From the NCBI GenBank assembly GCA_965242915.1, contig CBDETN010000026.1, positions 1-64,000 of the forward strand: a DNA stretch of 64,000 nt, given 5' to 3'. The notes below the pieces were generated by a model, which was not told the origin of the DNA, did not search any database, and was given only the letters and a program-made list of their open reading frames with translations. The translations under genes were made by a program, and so were the position numbers. Shown here piece after piece: positions 53,179 through 62,198 of this stretch (position 1 is the first letter of the stretch; every line of letters starts with the position of its first letter). Origin of the DNA: CAJXII01 sp965242915. GTDB lineage: Bacteria; Campylobacterota; Campylobacteria; Campylobacterales; Arcobacteraceae.

Positions 53179-54233
53179 AGATACTAGTTACAGGAACAGC
53201 TGGATTTATAGGAAGTCATCTAGCACTTAAATTACTTAAAAGAGGTGATGAGGTAGTAGGGTTAGATAATATAAATGACTACTATGACCAAAATGTAAAA
53301 TATGGAAGGCTTCAAAGAAGTGGAATTATTGAAACTCTTAAAGATGGTGAAAATATTAAATACAATAAACTTTTAACTTCTTTCAAATACCCAAACTATA
53401 AATTTATCAAACTAAATCTTGAAGACAAAGATGAAATGATGAAACTATTTGAATCTGAAAAGTTTGATGCAGTATGTAACTTAGCAGCGCAAGCAGGTGT
53501 TAGATATTCACTTACAAATCCAGATGCTTATATGGGAAGTAATATCATAGGTTTTATGAATATACTTGAATGCTGTCGACATAATGATGTAAAAAATTTA
53601 TCTTATGCAAGTAGCTCTAGTGTATATGGCTCAAATACAAAACTACCATTTTCTACTTCTGATAATGTAGATCATCTAATCTCACTTTATGCAGCATCTA
53701 AAAAGTCAAATGAACTTATGGCTCACACCTATTCACACCTTTTTGGTATTAGCCCTACTGGACTTAGATTTTTTACAGTTTATGGACCATGGGGACGACC
53801 AGATATGGCACTTTTCCTTTTTACAAAAGCAGCCCTTGAAGGTAAAACTATAGATGTATTTAACAATGGTGATATGCTGAGAGACTTTACATATATTGAT
53901 GATATTATAGAAGGAATCACAAGAGTTATAGACAATCCAAGGACTTCTACACCACCATATAAAATATATAATATAGGAAATAATAATCCAGTAAAACTTA
54001 TGGATTTTATAGAAGCAATAGAAAATAAATTAGGTAAAAAGATAGATAAAAACTTTTTACCACTACAAGAAGGAGATGTACCAGCTACTTATGCTGATGT
54101 TACAGATTTGGTAAATGATTTGGTATATAAACCTGAAACTCCGATACAAGATGGAATTGATGAGTTTGTTGATTGGTATTTGGAATTCTTTTTCGCAGAT
54201 AGTAGCAAGCACAAGAAGGTAAAGATAGATTAA
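53175..54233 (+). CDS. UDP-glucuronate 4-epimerase-type SDR enzyme
   Basis: 352 residues. NAD loop VTGTAGFIGSHLALKLL, DNINDYYDQNVKYGRL and AAQAGVRYS are typical of UDP-glucuronate epimerases; catalytic Ser (SSSSVYGS) and YAASK are present. With ugd it should give UDP-galacturonate. Start overlaps the HEPN fragment stop. Confidence 0.9.
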   Translation: MKILVTGTAGFIGSHLALKLLKRGDEVVGLDNINDYYDQNVKYGRLQRSGIIETLKDGENIKYNKLLTSFKYPNYKFIKLNLEDKDEMMKLFESEKFDAVCNLAAQAGVRYSLTNPDAYMGSNIIGFMNILECCRHNDVKNLSYASSSSVYGSNTKLPFSTSDNVDHLISLYAASKKSNELMAHTYSHLFGISPTGLRFFTVYGPWGRPDMALFLFTKAALEGKTIDVFNNGDMLRDFTYIDDIIEGITRVIDNPRTSTPPYKIYNIGNNNPVKLMDFIEAIENKLGKKIDKNFLPLQEGDVPATYADVTDLVNDLVYKPETPIQDGIDEFVDWYLEFFFADSSKHKKVKID

Positions 54234-55546
54234 TGACAGAAAATCAAACTATTGAATTTAAACTAATATGGAAAGATGAATATCTTAAAACTATTTGCGC
54301 ATTTGCAAATAGTGACGGAGGCAGTTTATTTATTGGTATTGATGATAATAGTTTAGCAATAGGTATAGAAAATATTAAAGATTTATTAGACCTTCTGCCA
54401 AATAAGATTAATAACAGGCTTGGAATACTTACTGATGTTGTATTAAAAGATATAGATAATAAAAATATTATAGAGATAAAAGTAGATAAAACTTATGCAC
54501 CAATATCATATAATGGTAAATTTTATAAAAGAAGTGGAAGTTGTACAATAGAATTAAATGGTAGTAATCTTACAAACTTTTTATTAAAAAAATATGGTAA
54601 AACTTGGGATGACATTATTGTTGAAGAATTTAGTATTAATGAAATAAATTTGAAGACAGTTGAAAGATTTAAGATGTTGGCTAAAAATAGAATACCGTTT
54701 ATTGAACAAGAAAATGATTTAAAAACCTTATTTGAGAAATTAAATTTATATGATGGAAAATATTTTAAAAGAGCTGCAATTTTATTATTTGGTAATAATC
54801 CTCAAAAATATTTTATACAGTCTCATTCTAAAATAGGTAAATTTTTAAGTGATAGTGAGCTTCTTACGAGTGACATTATTGAAGGTAATTTATTTGAACA
54901 GCTAGAAAAAATTATAGAAATATTAAAAACAAAATATCTCCATAGTTATATAAGTTATGAAGGTCTAAATAGAATTGAAACACTTGAATATCCGTATGAG
55001 GCAGTAAGGGAAGCGGTAATAAATGCATTGATACATAGGGATTATGCAGATACAACAGTATTACAAATAAGAATTTATGAGAATAAAATGGTACTTACTA
55101 ATGGTGCTACATTGTCAAACGAAGTTCCTATAGAAAAATTTAAACAAGACCATATGTCAAAACCATTTAATCCAATTTTAGCAAATATGTTTTATAAAGC
55201 AGGATTTGTAGAAAGTTGGGGAAAAGGTACTAATAATATTGTTGAAGAGTGTTTAAAAATGGGATTGCCTGAACCTGAATATAAATATACTCAACAAGCC
55301 ATACAGATTTTCTTTTATAAAACTCAAAATGAGGGAATAAATGAGGGAATAAATGAGGGAATAAATGAGGGAATAAATTTATTATATAATCATATAAAAA
55401 ATAACCCTTCAAAAAGAATATCACAAATGGAAGAGATATTAAATATACCAGCTAAAACACTTGAAAGATGGATTAAGCAACTTAGAGATGAAAATAAAAT
55501 AGAATTTAAAGGAAGTAAAAAGACTGGAGGTTATTTTGCTAAATAA
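54233..55546 (+). CDS. AlbA_2/Schlafen-type ATP-binding putative regulator with NEGI repeats
   Basis: 437 residues. N-terminal AlbA_2 domain: IEFKLIWKDEYLKTICAFANSDGG, split as TIEFKLIWKDEYLKT and FANSDGGSLFIGIDD. Middle HATPase-like region ending VESWGKGTNNIVEECL. Then four NEGI tetrapeptides (55328-55378) and a C-terminal winged helix (LNIPAKTLERWIKQL). This family occurs sporadically near defence and capsule loci; its role is unclear. It overlaps its neighbours by 1 and 11 bases. Confidence 0.82.
   Translation: MTENQTIEFKLIWKDEYLKTICAFANSDGGSLFIGIDDNSLAIGIENIKDLLDLLPNKINNRLGILTDVVLKDIDNKNIIEIKVDKTYAPISYNGKFYKRSGSCTIELNGSNLTNFLLKKYGKTWDDIIVEEFSINEINLKTVERFKMLAKNRIPFIEQENDLKTLFEKLNLYDGKYFKRAAILLFGNNPQKYFIQSHSKIGKFLSDSELLTSDIIEGNLFEQLEKIIEILKTKYLHSYISYEGLNRIETLEYPYEAVREAVINALIHRDYADTTVLQIRIYENKMVLTNGATLSNEVPIEKFKQDHMSKPFNPILANMFYKAGFVESWGKGTNNIVEECLKMGLPEPEYKYTQQAIQIFFYKTQNEGINEGINEGINEGINLLYNHIKNNPSKRISQMEEILNIPAKTLERWIKQLRDENKIEFKGSKKTGGYFAK
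55328..55378 (+). repeat. 12-bp tandem repeat encoding NEGI
   Basis: Four identical units of AATGAGGGAATA plus a partial AAT. The unit length is a multiple of three, so copy changes alter hinge length without breaking the frame. Confidence 0.95.
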
Positions 55547-56738
55547 AACCAAACTAAATGATATAAATGCTTATCTTTTAATTGTATTTGCTTTTGTATT
55601 ACCTTTATCAGTTGCGGTTGGGAATTTAGTAGCTGGATTTATTATTATAATTTGGTTGTTCAGAGGAATGTTCAAAAAAGATTGGAATGAATTAAAGACA
55701 AATACAGTAATTTTAGCAGTGTTAGGCTTTTATGTTCTGCATATAGTTGGATTGCTATGGACTGAAGATTTACAATGGGGACTGCATATACTTAAAAAAG
55801 AGACTAAGTTTTTATTACTTCCTATATTTATGCTTTTTGTTCGAAAAGAACATATTAAATATTATATTTATGCTTTTCTTTTAGCTATGAGTATATCAGA
55901 AATTTTGTCTTATGGAGTATGGTTTGAAATATTACCAGAATTTAAAAATGCAACGGTAGCTAATCCAACACCTTTTATGAGTCATATTAGTTATAATCCA
56001 TTTTTAGCATTTGCCATATATTTACTTTTAAATGCTATTTTATTTAATAAAGAATTGGATAAAAAACAAAAGATTATTTATAGTTTTTTTGCTATTACTA
56101 TGAGTATTAATATGTTTATTACAGGTGGTCGCGGTGGTCAAATTATGTATTTTGCTATGCTTGTGATTATATTGTTTCAGTATTTTAATAATCAAAGACT
56201 TAAAGCTTTATTTTTTGCTATTTTAGTAATACCTAGTATATTTCTTATATCATACAATACAAGTAATATTTTTAAAAGCAGGGTTGATTTAGCTGTAACC
56301 AATGTATTGAACTATGAGAAAAATAAAAATACATCGGTAGGACTTAGATTAACTTTTGCTCTTAATTCTTGGGAAATAATTAAAGAAAATCCATTTATAG
56401 GTGTCGGTACAGGTGATTTTAAAGAAGAGTATAAAGTTATAAATAAGAAACTTACTCCACAATTAACACCTACTACAAATCCACATAATATGTATACTTT
56501 AGAGTTAGTTCAATTTGGATTATTAGGTCTTTTTAGTTTATTAAGTATCCTTTATTTTCAAATAAGAAATGCTTTAAAAAGTAAAGATGACATTCTAAAA
56601 TATACAGGTATAACTTTACCACTTTTATTTGGTGTGATTATGTTTAGTGATAGTTATCTACTTGGGCACTATACCAGTATGCTATTTATACTTTTTAGCG
56701 CATTTTTGTATAAAAAGTATAATATAATAAAAATTTAA
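55536..56738 (+). CDS. O-antigen ligase/polymerase (Wzy_C/WaaL family)
   Basis: 400 residues with about ten membrane helices. The Wzy_C region shows FITGGRGGQIMYFAML with the conserved Arg, a loop GVGTGDFKEEY and NPHNMYTLELVQFGLLGL with the conserved His. Ligates O-chains to lipid A-core, or polymerises units, at the periplasmic face. Confidence 0.87.
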   Translation: MLNKTKLNDINAYLLIVFAFVLPLSVAVGNLVAGFIIIIWLFRGMFKKDWNELKTNTVILAVLGFYVLHIVGLLWTEDLQWGLHILKKETKFLLLPIFMLFVRKEHIKYYIYAFLLAMSISEILSYGVWFEILPEFKNATVANPTPFMSHISYNPFLAFAIYLLLNAILFNKELDKKQKIIYSFFAITMSINMFITGGRGGQIMYFAMLVIILFQYFNNQRLKALFFAILVIPSIFLISYNTSNIFKSRVDLAVTNVLNYEKNKNTSVGLRLTFALNSWEIIKENPFIGVGTGDFKEEYKVINKKLTPQLTPTTNPHNMYTLELVQFGLLGLFSLLSILYFQIRNALKSKDDILKYTGITLPLLFGVIMFSDSYLLGHYTSMLFILFSAFLYKKYNIIKI

Positions 56739-56750
56739 GGAATAAACTAA

Positions 56751-58166
56751 ATGACAAATATAATCCTATGTGGTGGAAATGGTACAAGATTATGGCCAAT
56801 AAGTCGAACACTTATGCCAAAACAGTTTGTAAAACTTTTTAATGATAAGTCTCTTTTTCAACTTACTGTTGAAAGAAATTCAAAAGTATGCGATAGCCAA
56901 TTTATAGTTTCAAATACAGAACAATATTTTTTAGCATTAGACCAACTTGAAGAACTTAAAAAAATAAATAATAAATATTTATTAGAACCAATTGGTAGAA
57001 ATACGGCTCCTGCTATTGCTTTGGCTTGTATGGCACTTGAAAAAGATGAGATAGTTTTAGTAACCCCATCTGATCATCTTATAAAAGATGAAGTTGAGTA
57101 TAAAAAAGTTTTAACTAAAGCACAAGAGTTAGCAAGTGATAATTTTCTTGTAACATTTGGTATCACTCCTACTTTTGCAGAAACTGGATTTGGCTATATT
57201 GAAGCTGATAATCTTGATGTAAAAGCTTTCTATGAAAAACCAGATAGTATTACAGCTCAACAATATGTAGATGCTGGAAATTATTATTGGAACTCTGGAA
57301 TGTTTTGTTTTAAAGCTGGTATATTTTTAGATGAACTTAAAAAATATTCACCTAAGATTTATGAAATGTCTAAAATAGCTATGGGGTCAGACCCTTTTTC
57401 TGATAATTTTAAGCCTAAAAGCTTAACAGTAGCTGAAAAAGGGTCTGACCCCTTAATTAGAATAAAACACAATGATATGATAAATATCCCTGAAGATAGT
57501 ATAGATTATGCAGTTATGGAAAAATCAGATATAGTAAAAGTTGTACCATCTAATATAAATTGGTCAGATGTAGGAAGTTTTGATGCTTTATTTGAAGAAT
57601 TACCCAAAGATGAAAATAATAATACTGTAAATGAAAAGTATATATCAATTGACAGTAAAAATAATTTAATTTATGGAAGTGATAGATATATAGCAACAAT
57701 AGATATAGAAGATTGTATTATTGTAGATACTAGTGATGCAATACTTGTAAGTAAAAAAGGAAGTTCGCAAAAAGTAAAACAAGTAGTAAGTAAGATTAAA
57801 AAAACTACACAACTACATAATATTCATCTTACAGGGTATAGACCGTGGGGAACTTATACCGTACTTGAAGATAGTAATGGTTATAAAATAAAACGCATAG
57901 AAGTAAAACCTAAAAAAAGGCTATCTTTGCAAAGACATAAGTATAGAAATGAACATTGGATAGTAGTGTCAGGTACAGCAACTATAACAATAAATGATAA
58001 AATTTTCACTCTGAATCAAAATAAATCTACATACATAAAAGCTGGAGATATTCATAGACTTTTAAATGATACAGATGAACCACTTATTATAATTGAAGTA
58101 CAAGTTGGAAGCTATACAGGCGAAGATGATATTGAGCGACTTGATGATGATTTTAGTAGAAATTAG
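56751..58166 (+). CDS. manC: Mannose-1-phosphate guanylyltransferase/mannose-6-phosphate isomerase
   Basis: 471 residues. N-terminal nucleotidyltransferase: LCGGNGTRLWPISR, EPIGRNTAPAIAL, FGYIEAD, and FYEKPDS. C-terminal cupin: RPWGTYTVLED and LSLQRHKYRNEHWIVVSGTA. Supplies GDP-mannose to gmd. A 24-codon segment (57383-57454, giving GSDPF...EKGSDP) is a REP-like palindrome inserted in frame between KIYEMSK and the IKHNDMINI region. Confidence 0.93.
   Translation: MTNIILCGGNGTRLWPISRTLMPKQFVKLFNDKSLFQLTVERNSKVCDSQFIVSNTEQYFLALDQLEELKKINNKYLLEPIGRNTAPAIALACMALEKDEIVLVTPSDHLIKDEVEYKKVLTKAQELASDNFLVTFGITPTFAETGFGYIEADNLDVKAFYEKPDSITAQQYVDAGNYYWNSGMFCFKAGIFLDELKKYSPKIYEMSKIAMGSDPFSDNFKPKSLTVAEKGSDPLIRIKHNDMINIPEDSIDYAVMEKSDIVKVVPSNINWSDVGSFDALFEELPKDENNNTVNEKYISIDSKNNLIYGSDRYIATIDIEDCIIVDTSDAILVSKKGSSQKVKQVVSKIKKTTQLHNIHLTGYRPWGTYTVLEDSNGYKIKRIEVKPKKRLSLQRHKYRNEHWIVVSGTATITINDKIFTLNQNKSTYIKAGDIHRLLNDTDEPLIIIEVQVGSYTGEDDIERLDDDFSRN
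57383..57454. repeat. GGGGTCAGACCC-type palindrome inserted in frame in manC
   Basis: GGGGTCAGACCCTTTTTC, 36 bases, then GAAAAAGGGTCTGACCCC: perfect 18-base arms. 72 bases total, a multiple of three, with no stop in the manC frame. Confidence 0.93.
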
Positions 58167-58202
58167 ATAATATAGATATATAATTAAAGGGAAAAAGACA
58201 AG

Positions 58203-59330
58203 ATGTTAAACAATAAAAAGAAAGTAGCATTAATTACAGGAATTACAGGACAAGATGGAAGCTATTTAGCAGAATTTTTACTAAAAAAAGGTTATGAAGT
58301 TCACGGCATTAAGAGAAGGACATCTTTATTTAATACAGATAGAATAGATCATTTATATCATGACCCACACGAAGAAGGATTGGATCTTACTCTTCACTTT
58401 GGAGATATGACAGATAGCATGAACTTAACTAGAATAATACAAGAAGTGCAACCAGATGAAATTTATAATTTAGCTGCTATGTCGCATGTAGCAGTATCTT
58501 TTGAAACACCTGAATATGTAGCGAATGCAGATGGTACAGGAACACTTAGAATACTTGAAGCTGTGAAACTTTTAGGATTAACCTCTAAAACTAAAATATA
58601 TCAAGCTAGTACATCTGAACTTTATGGGAAAGTACAAGAAACACCGCAAAGTGAAACAACACCTTTTTATCCAAGAAGTCCTTATGCAGTAGCTAAAATG
58701 TATGCATATTGGATAACTGTAAATTATAGAGAAGCATATGGAATGTTTGCTTGTAATGGAATCCTTTTTAACCATGAATCACCAGTTCGTGGAGAAACGT
58801 TTGTAACTAGAAAGATTACTCGTGCTGCTTCTAAAATAGCATTAGGACTCCAAGATAAACTGTACCTTGGAAACTTGAATGCTAAACGTGACTGGGGTCA
58901 CGCTAAAGACTATGTTCAGATGATGTGGCTTATCCTTCAAGCAGATGAACCAGAAGATTGGGTTATCGCTACAGGGGAGACTACAACTGTAAGAGAGTTT
59001 GTAAGAATGTCATTTAAGTATGCTGGGATTGAGTTAGAGTTCAAAGGTGAAGGTAAAGAAGAAAAAGCTTATGTAGTATCTTGTTCTAACCCTGAGTATC
59101 AAGTTGAAATAGGAGCTAATGTAGTGTCTGTAGATCCAAAATACTTTAGACCAACAGAAGTTGATTTACTTCTAGGAGATCCAACTAAAGCAGAACAAAA
59201 ATTAGGATGGACTAGAGAGTATAAACTGAAAGAGCTTGTAAATGATATGATGAAAAGTGATTTAAAACTTATGACTAAAGATCAGTACTTAAAAGATGGT
59301 GGCTACACTATTATGAATTATTTTGAGTAG
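58203..59330 (+). CDS. gmd: GDP-mannose 4,6-dehydratase
   Basis: 375 residues. ITGITGQDGSYLAEFLLKKGY, STSELYGKVQETPQSE, YPRSPYAVAKMYAYWI and FNHESPVRGETFVTRKI are invariant Gmd blocks. Produces GDP-4-keto-6-deoxy-mannose. An AAAGGG site precedes the ATG. Confidence 0.97.
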   Translation: MLNNKKKVALITGITGQDGSYLAEFLLKKGYEVHGIKRRTSLFNTDRIDHLYHDPHEEGLDLTLHFGDMTDSMNLTRIIQEVQPDEIYNLAAMSHVAVSFETPEYVANADGTGTLRILEAVKLLGLTSKTKIYQASTSELYGKVQETPQSETTPFYPRSPYAVAKMYAYWITVNYREAYGMFACNGILFNHESPVRGETFVTRKITRAASKIALGLQDKLYLGNLNAKRDWGHAKDYVQMMWLILQADEPEDWVIATGETTTVREFVRMSFKYAGIELEFKGEGKEEKAYVVSCSNPEYQVEIGANVVSVDPKYFRPTEVDLLLGDPTKAEQKLGWTREYKLKELVNDMMKSDLKLMTKDQYLKDGGYTIMNYFE

Positions 59331-59339
59331 GTTAAAGAT

Positions 59340-60275
59340 TTGTTAAAAATATTAATCACTGGTTCTAATGGCATGGTCGGAAGAAATATAGTTGAATATA
59401 AAAAAGATGCCAAAAACTATAATCTTCTTACTCCATCAAGTGAAGAATTAAATTTATTAGATAGAGTATCTGTAGACAGCTATATAAAGAATACTAGACC
59501 AGACATAGTGATTCACTGTGCTGGAATAGTTGGCGGAATACAAGCTAATATGGCAAATCCTGTAAAATTTTTAGTAGATAATACTCAAATGGCTCTGAAT
59601 ATAATTATGGCTTCACAAGAAGCAGGTATAAAAAAGTTTATAAACATGAGTAGTTCTTGTATGTATCCTAGAGAAGCTATAAACCCTTTAGGTGAAGAGT
59701 TGATACTAAAAGGTAAACTTGAGCCTACAAATGAGGGTTATGCTCTTGCTAAGATTACTTCAACAAGATTATGTGAATATATAAATAGAGAAGATAATAC
59801 ATTTTTATACAAAACGGTAATCCCATGTAATTTATATGGAAGATATGATAAGTTTGATCCAAAACATTCACATATGCTTCCAGCTGTTATAAAAAAGATT
59901 CATGAAGCAAAAGTAAACAAGCAAGATAGTATAGATATATGGGGTGATGGAGAAGCTAGAAGAGAGTTTATGTATGCCCAAGATTTAGCAGATTTTATAT
60001 ATTATGCACTTGAAAATTTTGAAAATATGCCGCAAAATATAAATGTAGGTTTGGGTCATGATTATACTATAAATGAATACTATCAAACCATTGCTAATGT
60101 GATTGGATATAAAGGTGAATTTATCCATGATTTAACTAAACCAATAGGTATGAAACAAAAACTTATAGATGACATAAAACTTACTAAATTTGGTTGGAAA
60201 CATAAAACATTTCTTGAAGATGGAATTAAAAAGATATATAAATATTATTTAGAAGAGGTAATAAATGACAAATAG
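59340..60275 (+). CDS. GDP-fucose synthase-like epimerase/reductase
   Basis: 311 residues from TTG. NAD(P) loop ITGSNGMVGRNIVEY, SSSCMYPREAINPL and YALAKI (Tyr/Lys) match Fcl/WcaG. It follows gmd, so GDP-L-fucose is the simple prediction. With the DegT-type 3-dehydratase next to it, a ColC-like role in colitose synthesis is an alternative. Confidence 0.88.
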   Translation: MLKILITGSNGMVGRNIVEYKKDAKNYNLLTPSSEELNLLDRVSVDSYIKNTRPDIVIHCAGIVGGIQANMANPVKFLVDNTQMALNIIMASQEAGIKKFINMSSSCMYPREAINPLGEELILKGKLEPTNEGYALAKITSTRLCEYINREDNTFLYKTVIPCNLYGRYDKFDPKHSHMLPAVIKKIHEAKVNKQDSIDIWGDGEARREFMYAQDLADFIYYALENFENMPQNINVGLGHDYTINEYYQTIANVIGYKGEFIHDLTKPIGMKQKLIDDIKLTKFGWKHKTFLEDGIKKIYKYYLEEVINDK

Positions 60276-61428
60276 CTATCCATTAGCAACATCTACATGG
60301 GATGATAAAGAGTTAAATGCAATTCAATCCGTAATAGATAAAGATATATTTACTATGGGCGATAGTGTAAAACAGTTTGAAAATGATTTTGCAAAATTTA
60401 TAGATAAAAAGTATTGTGTTATGGTAAGTTCAGGTTCAGCAGCAAACTTAATAGCAACAGCAGCACTTTTTTATACTAAAAATCCTATGCTTAAACGAGG
60501 AGACGAAGTAATAGTTCCAGCAGTTTCATGGTCAACTACATATTTTCCACTTCAACAATATGGACTAAAGTTGAAATTTGTTGATATAGATTTAGATACA
60601 TTAAACTATGACCTTAATGCTTTAGAGTCTGCAATCACTAAAGATACTAAAATTATTATGGTAGTAAATCTTCTTGGTAACCCAAATGACTTTGATACTA
60701 TAAATAATATGATAAAAGATAAAGATATTTTTATACTGGAAGATAACTGTGAATCAATGGGTGCAGAGTATAAAGACAAACAAACAGGTACATTTGGAGT
60801 GATGGGAACATTTTCAACCTTCTTCTCTCACCATATGGCTACTATGGAAGGTGGATTTGTAACTACAGATGACGAAGAACTTTACCATATACTTCTTTCT
60901 ATGAGAGCTCATGGTTGGACAAGGAATCTTCCTAAAGAAAACAGAGTTTCAAATAAGAGTGATGATTGGTTTGAAGAATCATTTAGATTTGTGCTTCCTG
61001 GATACAATGTAAGACCAGTGGAGATGAGTGGAGCAATAGGAATCGAACAGCTAAAAAAACTTCCAACTTTTTTAAATCAAAGAAGAAAAAATGCAAAGTT
61101 ATTTGTAGAACTTTTTAAAGATCATAAAGATTTTATGATTCAAAAAGATATAGACAATAGTTCTTGGTTTGGTTTCTCACTGATTATCAAGCAAAACTCA
61201 AACTTAAAAAGAAAAGATGTAATAGAGAAACTGCAGAAAAACAATATTGAATGTCGCCCGATAGTTACAGGAAATTTTATAAGAAATGATGTGATGAAGT
61301 TTTTTGATTATGAGATACATGATACTCTTAAAAATGCTGATTATTTACATGATAATGGTTTTTTTATAGGGAATAGTCAAGTTTGTTTAGAAAAAGAAAT
61401 TGAACTTTTAGGAGAAGTATTAAAATGA
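60265..61428 (+). CDS. DegT-family PLP 3-dehydratase (ColD/RfbH type)
   Basis: 387 residues. LEDNCESMGAEYKDK binds PLP, but the Schiff-base Lys is replaced by His: FFSHHMATMEGG. That substitution marks the sugar 3-dehydratases ColD and RfbH (E1), not aminotransferases. The length of about 388 and IECRPIVTGNF and NVRPVEMSGAIGIEQLKKL suit ColD (GDP substrate); the following rfbF and rfbG suit RfbH (CDP substrate). Substrate therefore open. Overlaps its neighbours by 11 and 4 bases. Confidence 0.85.
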   Translation: MTNSYPLATSTWDDKELNAIQSVIDKDIFTMGDSVKQFENDFAKFIDKKYCVMVSSGSAANLIATAALFYTKNPMLKRGDEVIVPAVSWSTTYFPLQQYGLKLKFVDIDLDTLNYDLNALESAITKDTKIIMVVNLLGNPNDFDTINNMIKDKDIFILEDNCESMGAEYKDKQTGTFGVMGTFSTFFSHHMATMEGGFVTTDDEELYHILLSMRAHGWTRNLPKENRVSNKSDDWFEESFRFVLPGYNVRPVEMSGAIGIEQLKKLPTFLNQRRKNAKLFVELFKDHKDFMIQKDIDNSSWFGFSLIIKQNSNLKRKDVIEKLQKNNIECRPIVTGNFIRNDVMKFFDYEIHDTLKNADYLHDNGFFIGNSQVCLEKEIELLGEVLK

Positions 61429-62198
61429 AAGTATTATTATTAGCTGGTGGATTTGGTACAAGATTGAGTGAAGAGACAGATGTACGACCTAAACCTATGG
61501 TTGAAGTTGGTGGTAAGCCTATATTGTGGCATATTATGAAAACATATTCACAATATGGATTTAATGATTTTATTATTTTACTTGGATATAAAAGTTACTA
61601 TATCAAAGAATATTTTGCAAATTATTTTTTACATCAAAGTGATGTAACTATTGATATTCAAAGTGGAAAGATGGAAATACATAATAATTCAAGTGAACCA
61701 TGGAAAGTAACTTTACTTGATACTGGTCTTGATACTATGACAGGTGGAAGAGTGAAAAGAGCATCCGAACATATAGGCAATGAACCTTTTATGCTTACTT
61801 ATGGTGACGGTGTTGCAGATATAAATATAGATGAATTAGTGAAATTTCATAAAGCACATGGAAAAGCTATGACTATGACATCATCTCAACCAGCAGGAAG
61901 ATTTGGTGCATTGTCAATAGAAGACAATGGACAAGTATCTAAGTTTTTAGAAAAGCCAAAAGGTGATGGAAATTGGATAAATGCAGGTTATTTTGTATGT
62001 GAAGCCAAAGTATTAGATTATATTTTAGATGATGATTCTACAGTTTTTGAACAAGCACCATTACAAAAACTTGCAGAAGATGGTGAGATATTTACATATA
62101 AGCATGAAGGCTTTTGGAAACCAATGGATAGTTTAAAAGATAAACATGACTTAAATGATATTTGGGATAAAGGTGAAGCTCCTTGGAAAGTTTGGTAA
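61425..62198 (+). CDS. rfbF: Glucose-1-phosphate cytidylyltransferase
   Basis: 257 residues. LLLAGGFGTRLSEETDVRPKPMVEVGGKPILWHIMKTY, seen as AGGFGTRLSEET and RPKPMVEVGGKP, GYKSYYIKEYF, YGDGVADINID and FWKPMDSLKDK are RfbF-specific. Makes CDP-glucose for the next enzyme. Confidence 0.95.
   Translation: MKVLLLAGGFGTRLSEETDVRPKPMVEVGGKPILWHIMKTYSQYGFNDFIILLGYKSYYIKEYFANYFLHQSDVTIDIQSGKMEIHNNSSEPWKVTLLDTGLDTMTGGRVKRASEHIGNEPFMLTYGDGVADINIDELVKFHKAHGKAMTMTSSQPAGRFGALSIEDNGQVSKFLEKPKGDGNWINAGYFVCEAKVLDYILDDDSTVFEQAPLQKLAEDGEIFTYKHEGFWKPMDSLKDKHDLNDIWDKGEAPWKVW

Noticed and set aside
55328..55378. CRISPR or intergenic repeat
   Set aside because: Perfect 12-base tandem units inside an intact coding frame.
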